A DNA stretch of 64,000 nt from an uncultured Prevotellaceae bacterium (GCA_900320055.1 ONQS01000003.1:31752-95751); one strand, 5' to 3'. Positions 45,702-54,772 are shown, numbered from the stretch's first letter. Notes: a model not told the origin generated them from the letters alone. Translations and numbers: made by a program.

Positions 45702-46517
45702 ATGGCATTTGTGAAAATTAGCGAGCAGGCGTCGCTCTATGATAATCTGGAAAAGAAGTCGGTGCACGAACTGCTCACCGACATCAATCAGGAAGACCAC
45801 AAGGTGGCCGATGCCGTGAAACTGGCTATCCCTCAGATCGAGCGCTTGGTGACGGGTATCGTCGAGCGCATGAAGAAGGGCGGGCGCATCTTCTATATGG
45901 GCGCTGGCACCAGTGGCCGCTTGGGTGTGCTCGATGCCAGTGAGATACCTCCCACCTTCGGCGTGTCGCCCGGGTGGATCATCGGTCTGATTGCAGGCGG
46001 TGACACGGCCTTGCGCAATGCCGTCGAGAATGCCGAGGATGACACCGAACAGGGTTGGAAAGATCTGCAGGAGTATGACGTGTCGCCACTCGACACGGTT
46101 ATCGGTATTGCCGCTTCGGGGACGACGCCCTATGTGATCGGCGCCCTGCGCGACGCGCGGGCCAATGGCTGCCTCACCGCAGCCATCACGAGCAATCCCG
46201 ACGCCCCGGTGAGTGAGGTCGCCGAGATTCCCATCGAGATGATCGTGGGACCGGAATTTGTCACGGGCAGTTCGCGCATGAAGAGCGGCACGGGACAGAA
46301 GATGATCTGCAACATGATTTCGACCAGTGTGATGATCATGATGGGCCGCGTCAAGGGCAACAAGATGGTGAATATGCAACTCACCAACCAGAAACTTGTG
46401 GACCGTGGCACGCGGTGGCTCGTCGAGGAGTTGAAACTGCCCTATGAGGAGGCTAAACGCTTGCTGCTATTGCATGGCTCGGTCAAGAAGGCCATCGACG
46501 CCGTGCGCAACGGCTGA
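45702..46517 (+). CDS. murQ: N-acetylmuramic acid 6-phosphate etherase
   Basis: The product is 271 residues of the SIS family. MurQ cleaves D-lactate from MurNAc-6-P to give GlcNAc-6-P. Clear signatures are FYMGAGTSGRLGVLDASEIP followed by PTFG (with the catalytic-type Glu), IGIAASGTTPYVIGAL, and EFVTGSSRMKSGTGQKMICN. The C-terminal extension of longer homologues is shortened, as in other Bacteroidetes. It ends the salvage cluster and provides the link to amino-sugar catabolism. Confidence 0.95.
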   Translation: MAFVKISEQASLYDNLEKKSVHELLTDINQEDHKVADAVKLAIPQIERLVTGIVERMKKGGRIFYMGAGTSGRLGVLDASEIPPTFGVSPGWIIGLIAGGDTALRNAVENAEDDTEQGWKDLQEYDVSPLDTVIGIAASGTTPYVIGALRDARANGCLTAAITSNPDAPVSEVAEIPIEMIVGPEFVTGSSRMKSGTGQKMICNMISTSVMIMMGRVKGNKMVNMQLTNQKLVDRGTRWLVEELKLPYEEAKRLLLLHGSVKKAIDAVRNG

Positions 46518-46586
46518 CCTCTGGCAGGGGAATAGGGCTGCTTAGGCCCGATCTATAGCATTTGTAACCAGTCAATTAATGTGAAT

Positions 46587-47243
46587 ATGAGAAGGATAGC
46601 ATTGTTGTGGGCTATGATGGTACTGATGTGCCTCACGGCAGCAGCGCAGGCCAACCAAGACCCCTACTATGCGCGACGGGCAACACTGTTCGATGAGTTG
46701 TCCATTGGCAAGAAGGACATCGTGATGCTGGGCAACAGCCTCACCGACGGTTGTGAGTTTAACGAGTTGCTGGGCAACCGTCACATCAAGAACCGCGGCA
46801 TCGTGGGTGACATCGTGCAGGGACTGATCGACCGCATCGGCCCCATCATCCAGGGGCAACCGCGCAAGTTGTTTATCATGAGCGGTGTCAACGATATCTC
46901 GCACGACGTGAGTGCCGACAGCATCGCCCGCGCCATGGAGCGTCTCATCGTCATGGTCAAGCAGGGCTCTCCCAGGACCAAAATCTACCTGCAGAGCCTG
47001 TTGCCGTTTAACAACGACGTACGCGAGTGGAAACTGCTCAAGGGGCGCGACCACGTTGTGGTCGAGGCCAATGTCCTGCTTGAGCAGGTGGCTCGCCGTC
47101 AGGGCGTGACATGGATCGATCTGTATCCCCTGTTTGCCGATGAGCAGGGCCGGTTACGCGCCGACCTGACCAACGATGGGCTGCACCTGATGGGCAAGGG
47201 CTACCTGATCTGGCGCGACGCCATCCGTCCCTATATCAAATAA
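46587..47243 (+). CDS. Secreted GDSL/SGNH-family hydrolase
   Basis: The product is 218 residues from the ATG at 46587. A GTG two codons earlier is possible. The signal peptide reads MRRIALLWAMMVLMCLTAAA. SGNH blocks are visible: GNSLTDG with nucleophile S51, N102 in SGVNDISHD, and D197-x-x-H200 in NDGLHLMGKGY. It probably removes acetyl or other acyl groups from a glycan in the periplasm or outside. A role in peptidoglycan O-deacetylation is plausible given the wall island next to it, but a general sialate or carbohydrate esterase fits as well. Confidence 0.85.
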   Translation: MRRIALLWAMMVLMCLTAAAQANQDPYYARRATLFDELSIGKKDIVMLGNSLTDGCEFNELLGNRHIKNRGIVGDIVQGLIDRIGPIIQGQPRKLFIMSGVNDISHDVSADSIARAMERLIVMVKQGSPRTKIYLQSLLPFNNDVREWKLLKGRDHVVVEANVLLEQVARRQGVTWIDLYPLFADEQGRLRADLTNDGLHLMGKGYLIWRDAIRPYIK

Positions 47244-47383
47244 CGGCTTGGCAGCCGTGCAGAATGTGTAAGGGATAAAGGATAATGGATAAAGGCGGCC
47301 CCTTTATCCATTATCCTTTATCCTTTATCCTTTATGCACGGCTTTAGCCGTTAGAATCCTTTATGCACGGCTGCTAAGCCGTT
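47242..47383. terminator. Nested inverted repeats between two convergent genes, likely bidirectional terminator
   Basis: A perfect 23-bp hairpin with 5-nt loop (47273-47295 with 47301-47323) is built from GGATAAA-type heptamers. Outside it, AACGGCTTGGCAGCCGTGCA (47242-47261) pairs at 19 of 20 positions with TGCACGGCTGCTAAGCCGTT (47364-47383). The left outer arm overlaps the stop codon of the GDSL gene, and the right arm ends 10 nt before the stop of the opposing gene. Confidence 0.7.
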
Positions 47384-47393
47384 CTGTTAACTA

Positions 47394-48764
47394 TCACCAT
47401 TTGCCCTTGAGCAGATAGTCAATCAGAGACGTCACGTCGTCGATGGTGATGTTGCCGCTAGCGTCGCAGTCGCCGTTCAGCGGGGTGTTGCCGCCCTTGA
47501 GCAGATAGTCGATCAAGGCTGTCACGTCATCGATGTTGACGTTGCCATTGCCATCCACGTCGCCGCGCACGGCCACGGTCTCAGGCTCCTGCTCGCCATC
47601 TACCCACATCAGGGCAAACATGTAGCGGTCGTCGATATTGGCCAGGCGGGTGGCCTCACCAGTGGTGACATCCACCTCATAGAGCGACGTGTCATACTTG
47701 CCTGTCTCGATCCAGTTCTTGTCGCTCAGGGGATTCCAGTTGCCGTTCTCGTCATATCCCATACCGCTGTTGTAATAGCCGATCCAATACATCTTATTGG
47801 GGTCGTTCTTGCTGAAGCAGGCAGCCTGACGCCTTACCTGTGACATATAGCCCGTGCTGGAACGGTGGTCCTCAATCATCAGACCCGATTGGAGGTCAAA
47901 CTCAAACAGATGAGCACCAGTGAGTTTGCCATCGATGTCATAGACCTTGCCATCGGCGCTGGGAATGGCGATGGTGCCACCACTGGTCAGCGCAAAGGCG
48001 CGGCCCTCGCTGTTGATGGCAAAGGTGACGAAATTCTGGTAGTACAGACCCGGAGTGATCTGGCTGATCTGCATCTTGTCGAGGTCGATGGTGCAGATGG
48101 CGTAGCCGCTGTCGGTAGAGTCGGCGTTCTCATCGGCAAAGAAGTCGGGATCGTTGAGGATCGAGTCGGGCAGATACTTGTTGGTGATGTGGAACAGGCC
48201 ATAGACCTTGCCGTCCTTGGGGTTAACAGCCATACCGGCCGACTCCAGGCAGTCCCATGCGGGACGGTAGTCATCGCCCACGCTCAGCAGGTCATAGGTG
48301 CGGGCATCCCACTTGCGGATGGCAAAGCGGTTGGTGTCGTTGGTGACCCAGGTGCCGTCGGGGTTCTGCATGTCGGTGCGCGACATGATGGTGGTGAGTA
48401 TGCCATTGTGGACGATGGCGCCCGAGTTGGCATACATCATGTTGAAGTTGGATGCCCACAGCGCTTTGTCGTTATCGGTAAACTGTCCGTTGCTGTAGAA
48501 GTCGCTCTTGTTCACCTCGGGGTCCTTGACGGGCATCGACAGCGTGCTGCCGTCCCATTGCATCTTGTACACGCCTTGCTGCACGAGGAAGATGGCTTTT
48601 TGCAGCGCGTAGTTCCAACCCACGTATTCGCTATAATAACCGTTAGGGTAGTCGTCGTCGCGGCTGGTCTGGTAGATGCCGCGCAGGGTCACACTCTGTG
48701 CCATGACCTGCATGCCAATCGCGGCAACCAGGGCAAGTGCGATGGTCGTTGTGAATCTTCTCAT
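47394..48764 (-). CDS. Secreted protein with C-terminal dockerin-like pair
   Basis: The product is 456 residues with a signal peptide (MRRFTTTIALALVAAIGMQVMA). Residues about 25-385 have repeated strand-turn patterns typical of a beta-propeller-like fold (AGMAVNPKDGKVYGLFHITN, FAINSEGRAFALTSGGTIAI, CFSKNDPNKMYWIGYY), but no enzyme motif was found. The last 60 residues are two dockerin-like repeats (RGDVDGNGNVNIDDVTALID and CDASGNITIDDVTSLIDYLL) ending in LLKGKW. The same ending occurs in the LRR protein of this window. Export and surface attachment are likely. The function is unknown. Confidence 0.83.
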   Translation of the reverse strand: MRRFTTTIALALVAAIGMQVMAQSVTLRGIYQTSRDDDYPNGYYSEYVGWNYALQKAIFLVQQGVYKMQWDGSTLSMPVKDPEVNKSDFYSNGQFTDNDKALWASNFNMMYANSGAIVHNGILTTIMSRTDMQNPDGTWVTNDTNRFAIRKWDARTYDLLSVGDDYRPAWDCLESAGMAVNPKDGKVYGLFHITNKYLPDSILNDPDFFADENADSTDSGYAICTIDLDKMQISQITPGLYYQNFVTFAINSEGRAFALTSGGTIAIPSADGKVYDIDGKLTGAHLFEFDLQSGLMIEDHRSSTGYMSQVRRQAACFSKNDPNKMYWIGYYNSGMGYDENGNWNPLSDKNWIETGKYDTSLYEVDVTTGEATRLANIDDRYMFALMWVDGEQEPETVAVRGDVDGNGNVNIDDVTALIDYLLKGGNTPLNGDCDASGNITIDDVTSLIDYLLKGKW

Positions 48765-48858
48765 CTCTAAAATTGTTTTTAATAATGTAAATAATTGATG
48801 GTGGTTGGTAGTGATGCTAAAAGTAGCATTTTGTTAATGGTGATGTTGAGAGAGGTTG

Positions 48859-48866
48859 CAAAGATA
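48859..48866 (-). promoter_or_regulatory. Candidate -7 element of the dockerin protein gene
   Basis: On the minus strand TATCTTTG matches the consensus and lies 95 nt before the start codon. A TTG lies 23 nt further upstream (48892-48890), slightly beyond the usual spacing. Confidence 0.45.
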
Positions 48867-49086
48867 CTGTTAATTGTGGGAAATGGTGGCAAGTTGACCG
48901 CTTTTTTTTGAATATCACATAATTAATCAATTTTAGGAAATTGGCCGCTTTTGTATTGGCAAAGTGCTGGAAAACAGTAGGATGAAAAATATTGCGGTCA
49001 CAAAATGACAAGTATCGGGGTAAAAAAACACAAATAATCCTAACCGAAAAATTTACTTTTCCTAATCTGATCAGCGCGTTGAACCC

Positions 49087-49254
49087 TACCTTTGTGGCAT
49101 CAATCTCGCTTGTACTTGTCTTATGATGCGAAATATGAACCAATAGAATAAAGACTTGATACTATAACCCGAATCATGGCTTGCATTGCAAGAGGAATCA
49201 TCCAAATTTATTTTACGTTGGTGGAGGTGTGGACGCGCATCTCCATCTTTTTTT
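49087..49254 (+). ncRNA. Candidate small RNA in a gene-poor gap
   Basis: A -7 element TACCTTTG (49087-49094) is followed about 155 nt later by an intrinsic terminator. The terminator is a 9-bp stem (49223-49231 with 49236-49244, two wobble pairs, 4-nt loop) and seven T residues at 49248-49254. In between, GCATCA (49097-49102) can pair with TGATGC (49124-49129), and CTTGC with GCAAG (around 49180-49192). No clear -33 element was found. The family is not recognised. Confidence 0.4.
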
Positions 49255-49337
49255 CTTCTGGAGTCAAGGTATTGCAAAACTATGACCCCAAAAAGAAGAA
49301 GATCGCGCTTAGCGCGAGAACCGTTCGCTCGGCATAG
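49176..49337 (+). CDS. Possible small protein, 53 residues
   Basis: An ATG at 49176 opens a frame of 53 codons ending at TAG 49335-49337. The sequence starts MACIARGIIQIYFTLVEVW and ends in a basic part (YDPKKKKIALSARTVRSA). It overlaps the terminator of the candidate small RNA, so both cannot be expressed in full from the same promoter. It may be a remnant or part of a dispersed repeat rather than a gene. Confidence 0.2.
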   Translation: MACIARGIIQIYFTLVEVWTRISIFFSSGVKVLQNYDPKKKKIALSARTVRSA

Positions 49338-49461
49338 CCAAATTTCGCAAAATCATAAATAAATGATTATATAAAAATCATTTTGATCAATTTGTATAGA
49401 TATTTTCAATAATTTCTCGGCCGTTAGGCCGATTTAAAAAATACGGCGTCGAGTTTTGCAA
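49272..49461. repeat. AT-rich element bounded by 10-bp inverted repeats
   Basis: TTGCAAAACT (49272-49281) and AGTTTTGCAA (49452-49461) bound about 190 nt containing two small GC hairpins (CGCGC-TTA-GCGCG at 49304-49316 and CGGCC-GTTA-GGCCG at 49418-49431) and a very AT-rich centre. It resembles a small non-coding mobile or repeat element. No second copy exists in this window. Apart from this element and the candidate RNA, the 870-nt gap from 48765 to 49635 shows no gene. Confidence 0.35.
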
Positions 49462-49635
49462 CATCCACGCTTATCCTCCCACCTTAATTATGGGGTGGGG
49501 CAAGGCAGGCGATGCGTTAATGTGAAAAAATGTTGTAGTGAGGAGATTTTTCGGGCAAGAGGTGGCAGGGTTTAGCGCAATTGTAGTAATTTAGCAGTTT
49601 AATAAGGTGGCCTCTATGGCCGGTAAAACATTGAT

Positions 49636-50532
49636 ATGAAGCGTATTTTATTGTTAATCACGGCATTGACGATGTCTGCCGCTGCGCTCATGGCTCAGGA
49701 TCAACTGGCCGAGCGTCAGCCAGGCACGCTGTTTGCCTATCCGCTGGCGCCCGACACGTGTGCCAACCTGGAAAGCCGTTGCAACTACATCATCACCCAC
49801 TTCTGGGAGAATTACGACATCAGCAAGCCCATCACCGACGATGCGGCCTTTGAGACGACTTTCCGCGACTTTGTGGGGTTTTTCCGCTATGCTCACCGCA
49901 ATGTGGTGATGATGGTGGTGCGTGATCTGGTCAACAAGGCTCAGTCCAATGTCACCAACCTGCAGAAGTTGGGCCAGGTTGCCGAGCGGGCTCTCTATGG
50001 CGTTGAGGCCGAGTACTGGAGCGACGAGGTCTATGTTGCTTTTGCCAAGGGGCTGGCCTCTAGCAAGCAGTTGCCCAAGGACGTGCGTGACCACTATGGT
50101 TCGCAGTTGGCTCGCATCAATGCCGTGCAGGTGGGTGCCGTGCTTGATTTTGAGTACGTTGGCGCCGATGGCTTGAAGCATCGCTTGAACGAGTTGCCCG
50201 CAGCCAAGTCCTATATCCTGCTCTTTGTCGACGACTCGACCGACAGCACAATCGGCCGCCTGCGCCTGAGCACCGATGTGGCGCTGAACGCCCTGCTCGA
50301 GTCGGGCGACGCTGTGCTGCTGTGCCTGGAGGCGAAAAAGTATAGCGCAGAGTGGGCCGCGGCAGCATCGGCCTATGCCGACAAGTGGATGGTGGGCTGC
50401 GACGAGTCGCTGACCAGCACGCTCGACCTGCGTCTGCTGCCGTGCTGCTATGTCCTCGACGAGAACCGCACCATCGTCAATAAGAGTCTATCGGTCGATG
50501 GACTGATGTCGGCCGTCAATCCTCGTTATTAA
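49636..50532 (+). CDS. Secreted DUF5106 thioredoxin-like protein
   Basis: The product is 298 residues with a signal peptide (MKRILLLITALTMSAAALMA). The first part (about 25-160) fits DUF5106 (LESRCNYIITHFWENYDISK, FVGFFRYAHRNVVMMVVRDL). The second part has a thioredoxin-like strand order (KSYILLFVDDSTD, LLPCCYVLDENRTIVNKSLS) but no CxxC motif, so it is unlikely to be an active disulfide oxidoreductase. It is probably periplasmic. It is followed after 29 nt by a DoxX-family gene. Confidence 0.75.
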   Translation: MKRILLLITALTMSAAALMAQDQLAERQPGTLFAYPLAPDTCANLESRCNYIITHFWENYDISKPITDDAAFETTFRDFVGFFRYAHRNVVMMVVRDLVNKAQSNVTNLQKLGQVAERALYGVEAEYWSDEVYVAFAKGLASSKQLPKDVRDHYGSQLARINAVQVGAVLDFEYVGADGLKHRLNELPAAKSYILLFVDDSTDSTIGRLRLSTDVALNALLESGDAVLLCLEAKKYSAEWAAAASAYADKWMVGCDESLTSTLDLRLLPCCYVLDENRTIVNKSLSVDGLMSAVNPRY

Positions 50533-50561
50533 TCCCCACAATCCTTTTTATTACAGCCGTT

Positions 50562-51047
50562 ATGACCCGATTCTTCAAAAATCTGTTCCTGTATAGCGCC
50601 GGACACACCTACAGCAACCTGTCGCGTCTGTTCCTGCGCCTGTTCACGGGCATCATGTTTCTGCAACTGTGCATCAGGCAGATGCTTAACATCGATGCGA
50701 TTGTCCCGACCTTTGATGGATTTATGGGCCTGTCGCCCGAGGCTTCGTTGACGGTGCTGGTGGCTATCGAGTTGCTCAGTGCCGTGTGCATCATGCTGGG
50801 CTTCCTCATGCGACTGGCTGTGCTCTTCCCGCTGGGACTGATGCTGGTGGCGGAGCGCGTGATCATGTCGTCGCCCGAATCAGTGACCGACCAGTTGTTT
50901 AACTTCCAGCCGGGCTATCCCGTGATGTTTATGGGCATCTTTGTGTACATGCTGCTGGCTGGGCCCGGTAAGATTTCGCTGGACTACATCATCGCCGCCC
51001 ACTTTACTGAGAGCGCCAGCGACGAGGACGTCCTGGACCATGCCTGA
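50562..51047 (+). CDS. DoxX-family membrane protein
   Basis: The product is 161 residues with four hydrophobic segments, matching the small DoxX/DoxD-like proteins. Typical parts are LSRLFLRLFTGIMFLQLCIR, LTVLVAIELLSAVCIMLGFL and FMGIFVYMLLAGPGKISLDY. Some relatives are quinone-linked oxidoreductase subunits, and many have no known role. It may be co-transcribed with the DUF5106 gene before it and mnmA 78 nt after it. Confidence 0.75.
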   Translation: MTRFFKNLFLYSAGHTYSNLSRLFLRLFTGIMFLQLCIRQMLNIDAIVPTFDGFMGLSPEASLTVLVAIELLSAVCIMLGFLMRLAVLFPLGLMLVAERVIMSSPESVTDQLFNFQPGYPVMFMGIFVYMLLAGPGKISLDYIIAAHFTESASDEDVLDHA

Positions 51048-51125
51048 TACTCCCCGAGTGGCCGTCCGGTGCAGCGGATGCCACAGGAGTCATAACCTAA
51101 TCAACAAACAGACGATACACAAAAC

Positions 51126-52190
51126 ATGAATATAGCGGTACTCATATCGGGAGGCGTGGACAGCGCCGTGGTGGTTCATCAACTGAAGGAGCAGGGCGAG
51201 GAGCCTCACCTGTTCTACATACGCATCGGCATGGACAATGACGAGGGCGATTGCAGCGCCGAGGAGGATATCGAGATGTGTACGCTCATCGCTAAGCGCT
51301 ATGGCTTGCCGCTCGACGTGGTGTCGCTGCACAAGGAGTATTGGGACCACGTGATGGAGTATGCGCTAAGGACTGTCAAACAGGGTCTTACGCCTAATCC
51401 TGACATGATGTGCAACCGCATGATCAAGTTCGGCTTTTTTGAGCAGCGGTGGGGCAAGGACTTTGACATGACTGCGACAGGCCACTATGCCACAACCGAC
51501 GTTGTGGATGGGGTGAAATATCTGGCCACGGCGGTAGATCCCGTCAAGGACCAGACCGATTTCCTGGCTCAGATCACCTATGAACAGTTGCAGCATGTGA
51601 TGTTCCCCATCGGTAACCTGCCCAAGGAGGAGGTGCGCCGCATTGCCGAGCAGGCCCATCTGCCCAATGCCTATCGCCGTGACAGCCAGGGCATTTGTTT
51701 CCTGGGTCAAATCGATTATAACGACTTTATCCGCCGGCACCTGGGCGAGCGCCCCGGTCCGATTGTCGAGTTGGAAACCGGACGTGTGCTGGGCGAGCAT
51801 CGCGGCTTCTGGTTCCACACCATCGGCCAGCGTAAGGGCTTGGGCCTGAGTGGCGGACCATGGTATGTCGTGCGCAAAAACGTGCGTGACAATGTCATCT
51901 ACGTCTCCAACGGCTATGGCACCGCCAAGCAGTATGGCCGCATCTTGCGCCTCGACGAGATGCACTTCATCTCGGGCAACCCGTGGCAGGGTGTAGAGGG
52001 GCCTGTGGAGATTATGTTCAAGAACCGCCACACACCCCACATGATGCGTGGCCGCTTCACCCATCTCGAGGATCTACAGTGGGTGATCGAGAGTGAGGAG
52101 GACGTGCAGGGCATCGCGCCCGGCCAGTTTGCCGTCGTGTATGACCCTCAGGGGCACCTGTGCTACGGCAGTGGCATCATCACCAGTTGA
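51126..52190 (+). CDS. mnmA: tRNA-specific 2-thiouridylase
   Basis: The product is 354 residues. MnmA inserts sulfur at the 2-position of U34 in tRNA for Lys, Glu and Gln. The PP-loop SGGVDS is at residues 8-13. The two catalytic cysteines are C96 ([13 protein letters not shown]) and C191 (DSQGICFLG), and [11 protein letters not shown] marks the second domain. The ATG at 51126 places the PP-loop at the expected distance. Some Bacteroidetes carry two MnmA paralogues, so this may be one of a pair. Confidence 0.93.
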   Translation: MNIAVLISGGVDSAVVVHQLKEQGEEPHLFYIRIGMDNDEGDCSAEEDIEMCTLIAKRYGLPLDVVSLHKEYWDHVMEYALRTVKQGLTPNPDMMCNRMIKFGFFEQRWGKDFDMTATGHYATTDVVDGVKYLATAVDPVKDQTDFLAQITYEQLQHVMFPIGNLPKEEVRRIAEQAHLPNAYRRDSQGICFLGQIDYNDFIRRHLGERPGPIVELETGRVLGEHRGFWFHTIGQRKGLGLSGGPWYVVRKNVRDNVIYVSNGYGTAKQYGRILRLDEMHFISGNPWQGVEGPVEIMFKNRHTPHMMRGRFTHLEDLQWVIESEEDVQGIAPGQFAVVYDPQGHLCYGSGIITS

Positions 52191-52272
52191 CCCGCATGCT
52201 GCACCAGGCGTTAACCATCGCTCGAGGTTGTGCCTGCCAATGCTCCGATAATCAATCAGTAATCCGATAATC

Positions 52273-54060
52273 ATGAAGGCTGTAACCGACCGCATAACCA
52301 TTGTGCTGAAGACGCTCCTGCGGCTTGTGACCCAGGAGTGGCCCTTGTGGCTCACGATGGTAATGACGCTTGTGCCCGTGTCGTGGCATCATGTGGACTA
52401 TCATGTGCGGTGGATGCACGATTTGCCTTTAGGCCTCGTGCTGTCGACGCTCAACAGCATGTGTGTCGTGGCCGTCGTGGCTACTGTGGTGACGGCCGCT
52501 GTTGCTGCTCTGCCACGTCGCCGTGTGGTCAAGTGGGTACTCTATGCGCTGCTGTTGGCTCTGTGGCTGGTGAGCGTGTTTCTGTGGAAAAACTTCAATA
52601 CGACTTATACACCCCAAGTGCTGCAACTGCTGCTGGAGACCAACCGTGGCGAGAGCAGCGAGTTTCTGCAGGCTTGGATGGGCGCTGCAGGCACGCGCCG
52701 TGCCCTGCAGATGGTGGCTTTGACTCTGGTGCTCGTGCTATTGGCCGAGTGGCGTCGGCGTCCGGTGGCAGCCTGGCTCTCGCGCCGTGTGCCTGCCGGC
52801 GTGACGGCAGTGCTGCTGGCCGTGATGGTGGGCTGGGGAATGTATCAGGGCCACAAACTGGTGATGCCCTGCCACTCGCTCTATGACCTGGAGATGATGG
52901 AGGCACGCTATCGCAGCAATGACGTGTTCTCGACACTGCACTCATCGGTGCTGACCCTTAAATTCCAGCGCCAAGAGACCGACAAGGCTATCGGCCTTGC
53001 CCTGCAGGCAGCCACGAGCGGCACGGTGATTTGCCAGGCCGATTCGATGGACCTGGTGCTGGTCATCGGCGAGAGTTACAACAAGCGGCGCTCCAGCCTG
53101 TATGGATACCCCCTGGACACCTCCCCGCTCATGCGCGCCGAGCGCGACAGAGGCTTGCTCACGGTGTTTACCGATGCCATCGCCCCCTATAACCTGACCA
53201 GTGTGACTATCAAGAACATGCTCAGCCTCAATAGCATGGGGCATGGCGAGCAATGGCACGAGCGGCCCATGTGGCCAGCGGTCATGCGCCGAGCCGGATG
53301 GCAGGTCGACGTGTGGGACAACCAGCGCGACTTCATGGCGGGCGAGTTGTTTACCCTGTCGCTCAACTCCTATCTGTTCTCACCCTCGATTGTGAGCGCG
53401 GTGTATCATGCCGTCAACGACACCACCTATCTGATGGACGGTGACCTGGTGAGTGACTATTTCTCGAAGTGGCGGCCTGCAGCCCGCAATCTGGTGATCT
53501 TCCACCTGATGGGGCAGCACACGGCCTATGATGCCCGCTACCCCCACACGCCCCAGTGGCAGGTGTGGAGCCCCGCCGATGTGCCCGACGCCACCGCCCC
53601 CTATATCGACGAGGAACGGCGCCAGGTGATGCTGGATTACGCGCGAGCCACACGCTATAATGACTATGTGCTGGCCGCCATCCTGGACCATTACCGCTCG
53701 CGCAATGCCGTGGTGGTGATGCTCAGCGACCACGGCGAGGAAGTGTATGACTACCGCGACTTCATGGAGCGTGACCACGACCCGCACAAGACGCCCCAGA
53801 TGGTGCGCTACGAGAACGAAATCCCGCTGCTGGTGTGGTGCTCACCCATCTATCTGCAGCGCCACCCCGATCGTGCCCGTGCCCTGACTGCTGCGGCCTC
53901 GCGACCCCTGACCAGCGATGATCTGGGCCAGATGATGCTGTGGCTGGGCCAGACGCGCTGCCAGTGGAGCGATAGCACACGCAATGTGCTGCACCCGTCT
54001 TATAGTCCAGGGCCGCGTATCATCTATGACGGGCTGGACTATGACCGCCTGATGCGTTGA
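52273..54060 (+). CDS. Phosphoethanolamine transferase, EptA-like (sulfatase fold)
   Basis: The product is 595 residues. Residues 1-220 contain about five membrane helices. The periplasmic domain begins near residue 255 with LVLVIGESYNKRRSSLYGY, the metal-binding and substrate signature of lipid A phosphoethanolamine transferases. The likely nucleophile is a Thr in NLTSVTIKNM (about residue 307). Metal ligands are expected in VVMLSDHGEEVYD and ERDHDPHKTP. It would modify lipid A or another glycan with phosphoethanolamine. The exact acceptor cannot be told. The gene follows mnmA after 82 nt. Confidence 0.85.
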   Translation: MKAVTDRITIVLKTLLRLVTQEWPLWLTMVMTLVPVSWHHVDYHVRWMHDLPLGLVLSTLNSMCVVAVVATVVTAAVAALPRRRVVKWVLYALLLALWLVSVFLWKNFNTTYTPQVLQLLLETNRGESSEFLQAWMGAAGTRRALQMVALTLVLVLLAEWRRRPVAAWLSRRVPAGVTAVLLAVMVGWGMYQGHKLVMPCHSLYDLEMMEARYRSNDVFSTLHSSVLTLKFQRQETDKAIGLALQAATSGTVICQADSMDLVLVIGESYNKRRSSLYGYPLDTSPLMRAERDRGLLTVFTDAIAPYNLTSVTIKNMLSLNSMGHGEQWHERPMWPAVMRRAGWQVDVWDNQRDFMAGELFTLSLNSYLFSPSIVSAVYHAVNDTTYLMDGDLVSDYFSKWRPAARNLVIFHLMGQHTAYDARYPHTPQWQVWSPADVPDATAPYIDEERRQVMLDYARATRYNDYVLAAILDHYRSRNAVVVMLSDHGEEVYDYRDFMERDHDPHKTPQMVRYENEIPLLVWCSPIYLQRHPDRARALTAAASRPLTSDDLGQMMLWLGQTRCQWSDSTRNVLHPSYSPGPRIIYDGLDYDRLMR

Positions 54061-54084
54061 AAAATCTAAAAAAATCCCTAATGT

Positions 54085-54116
54085 TTTGTGCTACTCGCCA
54101 AATGTCGCTATTTTTG
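54085..54116 (+). promoter_or_regulatory. Promoter of the bifunctional nuclease gene
   Basis: TTTG at 54085-54088 and TATTTTTG at 54109-54116 are 20 nt apart, a full match to the Bacteroidetes consensus. The leader to the ATG at 54161 is about 38 nt. Confidence 0.65.
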
Positions 54117-54160
54117 CATCACGATAGCCAATCAAGAATACTACTATACCGATCATAGCA

Positions 54161-54757
54161 ATGGAAAAAGATAATCTGATTGAACTCAAGGTGCTTGGCA
54201 TCACGCGTAGCGAGGTGCAGCCCGGCGCTTATGCCCTGTTGCTCGAGAATGCCGACAGCACGCCCGACCAGGCCCGCCGCATCCCCATCGTGGTGGGTGC
54301 CGCCGAGGCTCAGTCCATCGCCGTTCGGCTGGAGCAAGTGGTGCTGTCACGCCCCCTGACGCATGACCTGTTTGTGAGTCTGTTTCACGTGTATGGTATT
54401 GAGTTGCAGTATGTTACTATCTATAGTTTCAAGGATGGTGTGTTTGCCGCCATGCTGCACGTGACCAACGGCAACGTGGAGGTCGACATCGACTCGCGCA
54501 CGAGCGACGCCATCGCCATTGCCCTGCGGGTGGGGGCTTCGATCTATACCACTCCCGAGGTGATGTCCCTCACCAGTTATGAGTGGCGCCGTGACGGTGA
54601 TTACAAGCCCCAGCACAACGTGCGTCTTGAGGACCTGCCCGTCGAGAAACTGGAGCGCCGCATGCAGCAGTATGTCCTCAAGGAACAATACGAAAAAGCC
54701 GCCCGAATCCAAAAAATCATCGCCCAGAAAACTAATCCCTCGCAAAATGAGGAATAG
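54161..54757 (+). CDS. Bifunctional nuclease family protein (DUF151) with UVR-like tail
   Basis: The product is 198 residues. The first 135 residues match the DUF151/BFN fold (IELKVLGITRSEVQPGAYAL, RRIPIVVGAAEAQSIAVRLE, DIDSRTSDAIAIALRVGASI). The last 40 residues form a helical UVR-type segment (EKLERRMQQYVLKEQYEKAA), as in Bacteroidetes and Thermotoga-type members. The family has reported DNase/RNase activity in some species. The cellular role here is unknown. Confidence 0.85.
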   Translation: MEKDNLIELKVLGITRSEVQPGAYALLLENADSTPDQARRIPIVVGAAEAQSIAVRLEQVVLSRPLTHDLFVSLFHVYGIELQYVTIYSFKDGVFAAMLHVTNGNVEVDIDSRTSDAIAIALRVGASIYTTPEVMSLTSYEWRRDGDYKPQHNVRLEDLPVEKLERRMQQYVLKEQYEKAARIQKIIAQKTNPSQNEE

Positions 54758-54772
54758 TTGGCGGATTTTTAT

